From CALGLS01 sp965222105 (GTDB lineage Bacteria; Bacteroidota; Bacteroidia; Chitinophagales; Saprospiraceae), in the NCBI GenBank assembly GCA_965222105.1, contig CBDCTQ010000001.1, forward strand, positions 99,579-163,578: a stretch of 64,000 nt of DNA. The letters are read 5' to 3'. Under the pieces are notes generated by a model that did no database searches, was not told the DNA's origin, and saw nothing but the letters and a program-made list of their open reading frames with translations. Positions 8,842 to 16,586 of this stretch are shown piece by piece (the stretch's first letter is position 1; each line of letters opens with the position of its first letter). The position numbers and the translations under genes are program-made.

Positions 8842-10092
8842 TTACACCACCGATGGAGGGGAGAAGAGGCTTGAAAACAACGACAACTGCGGCGGCGGGC
8901 GAGCCACATTCCGCCGGGGAAGTCGCAGGTGTTTGATGTTTCTAAATTTCCAGTCAGGGTCGGTGGGGATTAGGAAGGTCACAAAATCGTCTATCATTCC
9001 ACAGTTTTGACATACGTTGACCGGCGCTCCTATCAGCTTTTCTATTATCTTTTCGGTAGACCGCTTCGGTGGCACGATGACTTTTAGTTGCGATTGAAGA
9101 GCCCTTAGTTTTTTGCGCCAGGCACTCGACAATATTCCGTAATAACGCACCTTTTGAAAACCACTTGGTAGTAAGTGTTGCAGGAATCTTCTGATAAACT
9201 CAAACACTCCCATAATCAGCGTTTCGATCTTTGGTTTTTCGTCGCCTTCCTGCTTTCGGTAGTCTTTATAAGTTATTGTAATAGTATTGTTTTGTTGGTC
9301 TTCAATACGGCTGTCCGCTATGGCTACACGATGTACGTACCGACCCAGATACTCGTATAGCTGAGCTACTCCTTTGGCCGGTGCTTGATTCCAAACTATC
9401 CAATCAATTTCCTTCACTTTGCTAATCACCTTATTCACCAGGTCAAGGTCGTCATATACCAGGTCGCCTTCGTTTAAAGACTTTTGCAAGAGTTCTAAAT
9501 ATATTTCCTTAAACCGGTCCCTAAGGTCGCTCGGAGATATCAGATATTTCCATAGCTTTCCCTCTACCCACTGTCCCGTCTTCAAATCCACCCCTCCGTT
9601 TGGAACGATGGTGTGAACATGTGGATGATAGGACAGATTTTGCCCCCAAGTATGGAGCATGCTGATCATCCCCGGTTTTATGCCAAGCTGCTCTTTGCAC
9701 AACTGCTGTAGTGCCCGCGACGACGCCCGAAAAAGTATATTATAACATACTTTTTTATTCTTCTTTGCCAATGGACGTAGCTCACTGGGAAGTGTAAATA
9801 TGGTATGAAAATACGTTGTTGGAAGAGTGAGCTGAACCACCTTATCCAGCCAAATTTCCTTCTTAATATTTTGACAAATCGGGCAGTATCGATTACCGCA
9901 TGACTTATAAATAAAATGACGTTGATCACAGCTCTGACATTCCACCATCATCCCTCCCAGGGCCGGTGTGCGACATATTCGGATTGATCGTATAACTTTT
10001 ATTGCTTGCCCACTTGGCTTAAAACGGGCTATAAACTCCTCTCCCCAGTCGCGGAAGAGTTGTCCGATTCGATATGTTTTAGCTTCAGGCAA
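8842..10092 (-). CDS. IS91-family transposase (HUH, two-tyrosine)
   Basis: A 416-residue rolling-circle transposase. It has an N-terminal zinc-binding segment with CQSCDQ and CGNRYCPIC (about residues 50-75), the HUH motif in SYHPHVH (about 155-162) and a two-tyrosine motif in YLGRYVHR, where the tyrosines are four apart. A basic C-terminal part carries another CQNCG pair. The family nicks and joins one strand at GTTC-like targets without target duplication. Its start overlaps the end of the upstream recombinase gene by 64 bases, so the two are probably co-translated. Confidence 0.9.
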   Translation of the reverse strand: MPEAKTYRIGQLFRDWGEEFIARFKPSGQAIKVIRSIRICRTPALGGMMVECQSCDQRHFIYKSCGNRYCPICQNIKKEIWLDKVVQLTLPTTYFHTIFTLPSELRPLAKKNKKVCYNILFRASSRALQQLCKEQLGIKPGMISMLHTWGQNLSYHPHVHTIVPNGGVDLKTGQWVEGKLWKYLISPSDLRDRFKEIYLELLQKSLNEGDLVYDDLDLVNKVISKVKEIDWIVWNQAPAKGVAQLYEYLGRYVHRVAIADSRIEDQQNNTITITYKDYRKQEGDEKPKIETLIMGVFEFIRRFLQHLLPSGFQKVRYYGILSSAWRKKLRALQSQLKVIVPPKRSTEKIIEKLIGAPVNVCQNCGMIDDFVTFLIPTDPDWKFRNIKHLRLPRRNVARPPPQLSLFSSLFSPPSVV

Positions 10093-10925
10093 AGGTCGTC
10101 AATGGGATGGTTGATCTGTCGGTAATGCTTATTACAAAGATGTATATATTGAGCTGTGGTTCGTAAATGCTTGTGTCCCAGTTGCTTTTGGAGGGTGAAA
10201 ACGTCGGTTCCGTTTTCGAGGTGGTGAGTGGCATAGGAATGCCGCAAACCGTGTGCCGAGATCGAAGAGGGGAGCTGCCCATTTTTTACAGCGACATTTA
10301 TGGCTTCTTGGGCGGCCCGATTGCTCCAACGGCTGCCCCGATACTTTCCGTTAAACAAATATTTTTTTGGATGATAGTAGTTCATATACGATTTCATCAT
10401 CTCCAACAAAGAGTCGGGCAGGAGGACGTATCTGTCTTTGAGCCCCTTACCCCGCCGGACGTGCAGTTGCTTTCGATCAATACTGATATCCTCAATTTGA
10501 AGGTTGAGTGATTCGCTAAGACGCAACCCCGTAGCATACAAAAGAATGATGTAAAACTGATGTTTGAAATTGGGCGCTGCTTCGATCAATGCCTGTACCT
10601 CCTGGGTAGAAAGTATCCGGGGCAGTGTCTTTTCTTTTCGTGGACGTGGGAGTTTATCCACATCCCATTCGCGGTCAAGTACCTTGGTGTAAAGCAATCG
10701 GATGGCGGAGTAATCGCCGTTGATGCTTTGCCAGCTCAGCCCTCGTCGCGCCCGATAAAGAAGATACTGTCGATGTGCATCGGCCTTGTCGAAGTCGGGA
10801 TTGGCAGATTGTTTGAGGCACCATTTATAGAAGTTACGAACGGCTCCAACATAAGATTTACGGGTTGCCAGCGCATAGTTTGATTGAAGCATAAAGTCGG
10901 CGTACCGACGGATTAGTTTTTCCAT
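10029..10925 (-). CDS. Tyrosine recombinase associated with the IS91-like transposase
   Basis: A 298-residue XerC/D-like recombinase. An N-terminal SAM-like domain (about 1-85) is followed by the catalytic domain with R135 (ATGLRLSE), a Lys near 160, H225 and R228 (AHGLRHSYATH), H251 (LGHKH) and Tyr260 (TTAQYIHL). All catalytic positions are present. It lacks the extra segment that marks integron integrases. Pairing of such a recombinase with an IS91-type transposase is common in Bacteroidota. It could also act on cassette ends, but nothing here shows that. Confidence 0.9.
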   Translation of the reverse strand: MEKLIRRYADFMLQSNYALATRKSYVGAVRNFYKWCLKQSANPDFDKADAHRQYLLYRARRGLSWQSINGDYSAIRLLYTKVLDREWDVDKLPRPRKEKTLPRILSTQEVQALIEAAPNFKHQFYIILLYATGLRLSESLNLQIEDISIDRKQLHVRRGKGLKDRYVLLPDSLLEMMKSYMNYYHPKKYLFNGKYRGSRWSNRAAQEAINVAVKNGQLPSSISAHGLRHSYATHHLENGTDVFTLQKQLGHKHLRTTAQYIHLCNKHYRQINHPIDDLCLKLKHIESDNSSATGERSL

Positions 10926-11053
10926 GATGATATGTTTGTGGATTTGAAGTACTAATGTTATAGTACTTAAATCTACAAAACAAAATCGTGAAAATCAAGT
11001 GTTAAAATGGAGTTTTTGTGACATGTAGGATTTTTGTTGGGGTAGGGTTCTTT

Positions 11054-12117
11054 GTTCAACGGTTCGTATATGCGGCGTGGCGGCGTTTAGCCGACATGAA
11101 GTCGGGTAGGTCGGGAGGGTTGCCCCTCCTTCCCCCCCTCAGAACAGACCGTACTAGTTTCCCAGTAATCTGCTCAAGCACCCATAACGATTATGATCAC
11201 CGCACCGAATAGTGTAAGCTACTCGATTTTACGATAATAGATGTCAAAATGACTACCATCAGTCCGGTTTAAAAGTATCAACCTTACCTTTGCTCCGGTT
11301 GAACTAATGATTCTGTTGGCACAGCCAGTCAGCTATTCATGGGTTGAAATGACTCCTGGCTTCCACTGCTCTGACCCAGATAAAGTCAGTCGTACACCGT
11401 TCTCGTAATTGAGCACCTGCCTGAAGTCGGCTCGGCTTTCGCCGGGAGTAATGTTGATTGATTTCGTTTTACCCCAATAATCAATCTCAACTCCTATCCC
11501 TGCCATTACAACAAGGCCTTCGCTTTTTCCAGCATCCCTTACCTGCACCGTCATCGTAGGGAATTACTTCCTTCCTACTCCTTAAAAGGAGAACGATACA
11601 GGCTTACCGTGTTTCGCTTTTAATACCGAATGGGTTAGCGTCCACCTTTACCCCGAGGGAATTTTCATTCCGACTAATGCCGGAAAGCAGCTACGTGTCA
11701 TGAGTAAACGAACTTGACAACTGTACCCTTTGTCGTTTTTGACTACGGCGGTTATGCTCCCCATACAACAGGAAACAAGGTTAGTCTTTTCCGCCGCTCC
11801 AAAGCAACGAGGCTTACGGTGATTCACATGTATTACGCATACCATTCATTCCGCTTCCTCCTACCGCAAAAGACTAGCAGCTTTCGCTTTGACCTCACGG
11901 TCGCTGCTTATCCCGATCGGAACCGGGAGGAGCTTTGTTGTCCTTCGGACTTAGCACCCCACCATTGCTAGTGACGCACCCCGAAGTAGGAAACTGATGG
12001 TAGCACATCAGGTTAAATCCACCTTTGAATAACTCATGTAAGCGTGTTGTTATTCAATGGTTTAACAGTATTTAAAAGCGACTTTTCACGTCGCACCGCA
12101 TATACATTGTTCCATGC
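11054..12117 (-). other. attC-like site 3, interrupted by ORF-less intron
   Basis: On the minus strand: R'' GCATGGAAC (12117-12109), spacer AAT, arm GTATATGCG ending at 12097, intron, inner hairpin around TCGGC-TAAAC-GCCG, arm CGCATATAC, spacer GAACC, R' GTTGAAC (11060-11054). The two 9-base arms are perfect complements once the intron is removed. This is the clearest reconstruction of the target site, and it puts the insertion at the inner end of the outer stem. Confidence 0.7.
11101..12096 (-). mobile_element. ORF-less group II intron, copy 3
   Basis: A 996-bp intron, minus orientation, starting GTGCGACGTG at 12096 and ending CTACCCGAC at 11101. Domain V is of the GAGCAGA/TCTGTTC type, as in copy 1. 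The segment replacing the RT gene (about 11170-11420) is nearly identical to that in copy 1. These two copies therefore form a lineage that has moved without an ORF. No coding gene lies inside. Confidence 0.8.
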
Positions 12118-12122
12118 TTTTT

Positions 12123-13319
12123 TTATTTATTATTTTCTTCTTTTAACATTCGTAAAAGTCTTTTTCCCATTTCAATATATCGACTTTCAACGTTTACTGC
12201 TTCATGTGCTGCACGGCTTGCAGTTCTATAAAATTCGTTTAAATCTCTGAAGAAATAAAGGTCGAATAAACCATTGCTTTTAAGAATTTCTGACATTATC
12301 CTCAAGTTTACAAATCGATTTTCATACTTCGATTTTTCTTCGTCTGTCAAATATTTAAATGCAATTTCTCTCGTCTCAATTTCGATATTTCTACGAAGCC
12401 AAAGTATTTCAGAGATATTTTCTTTCTGTCTTCTTACTTCTCTAATTGAATTTTCTACTTCATCTACGATTTCCTCCGAGGCATTAAACATTTTTAATAA
12501 TTGAGGAAAATTTATCATTGCTATCGAATTACCATTTGTGAATCTTCGAAATTCATCAAAGAGTTCGAATCTTGGGTATAAACCAGTTTTGTCTTGAATG
12601 TAATACCAATCATTTTTTTGGTCGTTAGAAACTAAAATGATGTTCTTATTTTTCAATTTTCCAATTTCTAAGACTGTTTGCCACACAATTAAATCTCCAA
12701 CACCGTCATCTAATTTTCCTGAGTCTTTGAACCCAGGAGGTATTTTATGTTCAATTCTAAATTTTAAATCTTTTTCTAACTCTTCTTGTGTTTTAGTCAT
12801 TTCAATAACAACATCAGAAGTAAATATTTCTGTGTAAATATTACTTACGGGATCATCCCAATTCCAACTTAAAATATGGTTTTCTATTTCTCCGAAAAGC
12901 TTTCTTGATTCTGAAATCAATTTCCTTACTGCTTCAAACTTTTCCTTTAATTGTATGAACTCATTATTATTCTCCAATAACGGATAATCATCAATTTTGA
13001 AGTTTCCAGAATTTAATCCGTTCTTTTTTTGTCGAATTTTCAGAAAAACATCGCCTATTGTTTTCCCTCTATTTTTTGCAAATTCCCTTGCAACTCTTGC
13101 AGGAAGAAAAAGCCTATTGTTGTCTTTGAGAGATTTGAATATTTCTCCAATTACAGTTAGACTTTTTTCGCTTGTATCAAATGGGACAAATAAAATATTC
13201 GTGTCAAGAACAAAAAGACAGTCTTCTTTTATTTCTTCAATTGAAGGATAATTTGAGCTAAACACTTTATCAGCTTCAGGAAAAACTCCTTCGAGATAGA
13301 AAATATCTTTATTTGCCAT
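12123..13319 (-). CDS. PIN-like domain protein (probable ribonuclease)
   Basis: A 398-residue protein with a PIN-like nuclease domain of the PIN_8 type. The first acidic motif is VLDTNILFVPF (about residues 36-46). An LPARVAREFAKNRG helix carries the conserved Glu. The last acidic cluster is DGVGDLIVWQ...ILVSNDQKNDWY (about 205-245). The C-terminal third is helical and charged. It is the last gene of a three-gene cassette, 11 bases after the 81-residue gene. PIN_8 proteins are often found in defence or toxin contexts. That role is inferred here, and its partners are unknown. Confidence 0.8.
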   Translation of the reverse strand: MANKDIFYLEGVFPEADKVFSSNYPSIEEIKEDCLFVLDTNILFVPFDTSEKSLTVIGEIFKSLKDNNRLFLPARVAREFAKNRGKTIGDVFLKIRQKKNGLNSGNFKIDDYPLLENNNEFIQLKEKFEAVRKLISESRKLFGEIENHILSWNWDDPVSNIYTEIFTSDVVIEMTKTQEELEKDLKFRIEHKIPPGFKDSGKLDDGVGDLIVWQTVLEIGKLKNKNIILVSNDQKNDWYYIQDKTGLYPRFELFDEFRRFTNGNSIAMINFPQLLKMFNASEEIVDEVENSIREVRRQKENISEILWLRRNIEIETREIAFKYLTDEEKSKYENRFVNLRIMSEILKSNGLFDLYFFRDLNEFYRTASRAAHEAVNVESRYIEMGKRLLRMLKEENNK

Positions 13320-13330
13320 AGTTTTTCTTT

Positions 13331-13576
13331 TTATAAATTTGTACTACTCATTATTTCGGTTTTACAGAGTAGTTTCCAAAGAATAGTATTTCCGTTTCTT
13401 CTCAATTCTTTTATCGTAATTAAGGGCATTACTCCTTTAATTAACTTGAAACTTCTTTCAATATCTGATTTTAGTTTTACCGCTTCTTCTTCAGTAAGAG
13501 ATTCACAACAAGATTTTGTTTCTTGGTCTGCAACTTCGTCTAAAACACTTTTTAGTTCGTCTTTAATGTTATTCAT
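13331..13576 (-). CDS. Small hypothetical protein between PIN nuclease and zinc-finger gene
   Basis: An 81-residue acidic, mostly helical protein starting MNNIKDELKSVLDE with a CC pair near residue 23. It has 11-base gaps to both neighbours, so the three genes form one transcription unit. Its size and position would suit an antitoxin or adaptor for the PIN-like protein, but no family is recognised. Confidence 0.65.
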   Translation of the reverse strand: MNNIKDELKSVLDEVADQETKSCCESLTEEEAVKLKSDIERSFKLIKGVMPLITIKELRRNGNTILWKLLCKTEIMSSTNL

Positions 13577-13587
13577 TATTCTGTAAT

Positions 13588-14268
13588 TTAATTTTGAGAA
13601 ATATCAATCCGAATTCCAGATTCATTGTCGAAATAAGTAACATATAAATTGTCTTCACAATTCCCACAAAGTACATAATTTGAATTCCCTTTTCCAGATT
13701 CTATAATTTCAAAACAGCATGCACATACCAAGCAATTCTTATGGTCTCTTATTTTCGGATTTAGAGCAATAAGGAAATCCTCGTCTTGATTGCAAAATGA
13801 AACTTCGATATTGTTTTCATCTAAACAATCACAATCGCAAGCAGATTCAAGCATTCCAATTTCATTTTCATAATTATCTTGCATTAATTCACATATTGCC
13901 TTCCAAATTTTTGGGTACGAAGTCAGATTGTCAACATATTCTTTAATTTGATATTTCTCAAGGCAAGTAGGTTCTGAGAATCTTAAAAATGATGTTGGTT
14001 TTTTCGTTCCAAAGAAATTATCTGGTAAATCTAATCCCTCTAAATTTAAACATTTGTTATCAATAATTTTTGATTGCTTCGAACTAAAACTACATGCAGG
14101 AACACAAACTATATGTTTTTTAGTATCTGATTTTTCTCTTGCATATTCTATGATTATAAAACAATGCTCTCTATTTCCTTTCTTTATTCTTTTATCGTTT
14201 ATTACAGCTCGAATTACATCTCCAGGCTTATAATTTTCAATTTTCTTTTTGAATCGTTTGGGTTTCAT
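13588..14268 (-). CDS. Cys-rich hypothetical protein, first gene of PIN cassette
   Basis: A 226-residue protein. The N-terminal 90 residues begin with a KPGDVIRAVI strand, then FIIIEYAREK and HIVCVPAC, a small beta fold reminiscent of PemK/MazF-like barrels, though I see no clear active site. The C-terminal half carries many cysteines (CDCDC, CLVCACC, CGNC) that look zinc-binding. Its ATG is 24 bases from the cassette start box GTTCCATGC (14292-14284). It may be a nucleic-acid-binding partner of the PIN-like protein. Confidence 0.7.
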   Translation of the reverse strand: MKPKRFKKKIENYKPGDVIRAVINDKRIKKGNREHCFIIIEYAREKSDTKKHIVCVPACSFSSKQSKIIDNKCLNLEGLDLPDNFFGTKKPTSFLRFSEPTCLEKYQIKEYVDNLTSYPKIWKAICELMQDNYENEIGMLESACDCDCLDENNIEVSFCNQDEDFLIALNPKIRDHKNCLVCACCFEIIESGKGNSNYVLCGNCEDNLYVTYFDNESGIRIDISQN

Positions 14269-14283
14269 TTTTTCTTTTTAATT

Positions 14284-14382
14284 GCATGGAACGGTTAGCT
14301 ACACGACGTAGCCAGCGGCGCGTTAGCATTTTGAGCGTTGGCAAAACTGCTGGCTATGGCCGTTGTAGCTGTTGTTGGATGC
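14284..14382 (-). other. attC-like site 5, uninterrupted
   Basis: A 99-bp site. On the minus strand it runs R'' GCATCCAAC (14382-14374), arm AGCTAC then TAGCCAGC, a central loop of about 35 bases, GCTGGCTA then GTAGCT, AACC, and R' GTTCCATGC (14292-14284). The nested imperfect stems with unpaired bases and the RYYYAAC/GTTRRRY-like ends are the layout of an integron attC. It is the best intact example in the window. Confidence 0.75.
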
Positions 14383-14391
14383 AGAATTTTT

Positions 14392-15363
14392 TCACCCCAA
14401 TGTTATGTACTGGTTCTCAATTTCAAAAATTAATTGAATTAAAGAATTATTAATTTTGTTTATTTCTATTAAATATTTATCATGTTCTAACACTCCTTGA
14501 TTGAACTGGTCTTTTAAAAATTTATTTCTTGTTGATAAACTTGTAACTTTAGACATTAAATGCTTCATATCATTTGATTTTATGAATACAAATATGTCCT
14601 TGAGAACAGTTTCATTTTGACCACTTTCTAAATTATTTAGCCAACTACTAATTTTAACCGAATACTCATTTTTATGTATTTCAGACTTTTTCTTCTTTTG
14701 AAAATATAATTCTAATGGTTGTAATAAATCAATCAAATCTTTATTATATATATTTATTCCAGCATAATCCATAATCATTTTCTTAAGATGTTTAACTGCA
14801 TTTTTATATTCATCATTATTTTCTTTTTGTAAATTTAATTTTCTTAATTTTATGAAATTTATAAAATATAGTATAAGTAGCAATACAAATAGAAAGGTTA
14901 TTGTTATAAAACCATTCTTTGGGTTAAAATACTTACTAAGTTTATATAATGAACCCTTGCTTTGATGATTAAAATTATCAATATTAATTGAATCTAACTG
15001 ATTTGTATCTTTCTGATTTTTTGAATCATTTAACTGTGGTTCTTCTTCCTTTCTTATTAGTTTATTTTTCTTGATTAATGAGTCATTTTTCCTTCTTAGT
15101 CTAGCTATTTCTTTTTCATAATTTAAATTCTCTTTTGCTATTGAATCAACGATTAAATTATTATTGTTAAAATTCTTCTCATTATGTATGTTACGATATT
15201 CATTATACTCTATTTCTAGATTTTCATAACGGGTATTTAACTCCTCTACTTTTTTCATAAGTAATACCTCTTCTTGACTATAATGCTTTTGACAAATCCC
15301 AAATCGGACAATAAACAGCATAATTACTATAGAAATAGACTTCACTATATTCGACCCAATCAT
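14392..15363 (-). CDS. Secreted or membrane coiled-coil hypothetical protein, cassette cargo
   Basis: I place the start at the ATG at 15363, because an upstream in-frame extension crosses the cassette boundary and would encode attC sequence. The 323-residue product starts MIGSNIVKSISIVIMLFIVRF, a signal or membrane anchor. It then has a long coiled coil (about 25-100), a second membrane segment (FITITFLFVLLLILYFI, about 152-168) and a helical C-terminal domain. The family is unknown. The leader is 33 bases from the box GTTGGATGCA. Confidence 0.75.
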   Translation of the reverse strand: MIGSNIVKSISIVIMLFIVRFGICQKHYSQEEVLLMKKVEELNTRYENLEIEYNEYRNIHNEKNFNNNNLIVDSIAKENLNYEKEIARLRRKNDSLIKKNKLIRKEEEPQLNDSKNQKDTNQLDSINIDNFNHQSKGSLYKLSKYFNPKNGFITITFLFVLLLILYFINFIKLRKLNLQKENNDEYKNAVKHLKKMIMDYAGINIYNKDLIDLLQPLELYFQKKKKSEIHKNEYSVKISSWLNNLESGQNETVLKDIFVFIKSNDMKHLMSKVTSLSTRNKFLKDQFNQGVLEHDKYLIEINKINNSLIQLIFEIENQYITLG

Positions 15364-15386
15364 ATTAATTGATTTTTTGTTTTTTT

Positions 15387-15478
15387 TGCATCCAACACTA
15401 AGGAATGTATATGTCACCCACGAAGCACTCAAACCAAAGCATACCCTGTCACAGGTGACATATACATTTCAGTTGAAC
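15387..15478 (-). other. attC-like site 7 at the 3' end of the truncated IS91 cassette
   Basis: Same layout as 8488-8579. On the minus strand: R'' GTTCAAC (15478-15472), a 15-bp stem (15468-15454 with 15418-15404), a loop, then R' GTTGGATGCA (15396-15387). The stem differs from the other copy by one pair, A-T for G-C, changed on both strands. The shared sequence stops at the GTT of the next cassette in both copies. Confidence 0.65.
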
Positions 15479-15576
15479 ACTCATGCCCTCAGCAGGCAAT
15501 TTTACTAACGATCCAGAGATTTTTCCCCTAAAGGTATTTTCCTTTTACGGGATCAGGTAGGAAAAACAAACCACTT

Positions 15577-16545
15577 TTAGTAAAATTCTGTTGTCATTCC
15601 CATGTCGAACCTGCACCGGGCACAGTTGAGCAGGAAAGGTAACGATAATTTGTCATATCTCCAAAATAGTTGCCGGAAATTGACTGGTTCTGTAACAGTT
15701 TTGTTATGAACAGGCATTACAGTATCAGGGCAACTATTCGTTACACCACCGATGGATGGAGGGGAAAGGAGGCTTGAAAACAACGACAATTGCGGCGGCG
15801 GACGAGCCACATTCCGCCGGGGAAGTCGTAGGTGTTTGATGTTTCTAAATTTCCAGTCAGGGTCGGTGGGGATTAGGAATGTCACAAAATCGTCTATCAT
15901 TCCACAGTTTTGACATACGTTAACCGGCGCTCCGATCAGCTTTTCTATTATTTTTTCGGTCGACCGTTTCGGTGGTACGATAACTTTTAGTTGCGACTGA
16001 AGTAACCGCAGTTTTTTGCGCCAGGCACTCGACAATATTCCGTAATAACGCACCTTTTGAAAACCACTTGGCAGTAAGTGCTGCAGGAATCTTCTGATAA
16101 ACTCAAACACACCCAAAATCAGCGTTTCGATCTTTGGTTTTTCGTCGCCTTCCTGTTTTCGGTAGTCTTTGTAGGTTATTGTAATAGTATTGTTTTGTTG
16201 GTCTTCTATACGGCTGTCCGCTATGGCTACCCGATGTACATATCTACCCAGATACTCGTATAGCTGAGCTACTCCTTTGGCCGGTGCTTGATTCCAAACT
16301 ATCCAATCAATTTCCTTCACTTTGCTAATCGCCTTATTCACCACGTCAAGGTCGTCATATACCAGGTCGCCTTCGTTTAAAGACTTTTGCAAGAGTTCTA
16401 AATATATTTCCTTAAACCGGTCCCTAAGGTCGCTCGGATGTATCAGATAGTTCCATAGCTTTCCCTCTACCCACTGCCCCGTCTTCAAATCCACCCCTCC
16501 GTTTGGAACGATGGTGTGAATATGCGGGTGATACGATAGGTTCAA
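15577..16545 (-). pseudogene. IS91-family transposase, 5'-truncated (copy B)
   Basis: About 260 residues match copy A from NLSYHPHIH (the HUH motif) through the YLGRY tyrosines to the C-terminal CQNCG. The zinc-finger N-terminus and the tyrosine recombinase gene are missing. The coding sequence begins right after the box GTTGAAC (16546-16540). A 4-bp duplication (CCAT) near the 3' end shifts the frame and adds an unrelated tail of about 60 residues. It is not expected to be functional. Confidence 0.85.
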
Positions 16546-16586
16546 CGGCCGGCGTATGCGCAGGTGGCCCGCTTAGGGACACTTGC

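Larger units (their letters stand above)
8580..11060 (-). mobile_element. IS91-like element carried as a cassette (copy A)
   Basis: A unit of about 2.5 kb runs from the box GTTGAAC (11060-11054) to GTTCAAC (8579-8573). It contains a tyrosine recombinase gene overlapping a two-tyrosine HUH transposase gene. About 260 bp of non-coding sequence downstream of the transposase is shared with copy B. The terminal boxes are reverse complements, as for the other cassettes, but could also be read as short terminal repeats of the IS. Confidence 0.65.

Noticed and set aside
15364..15432. Upstream extension of the coiled-coil cassette gene
   Set aside because: The extra 23 codons read through the attC-like site and start box. 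The ATG at 15363 begins a clean membrane segment.
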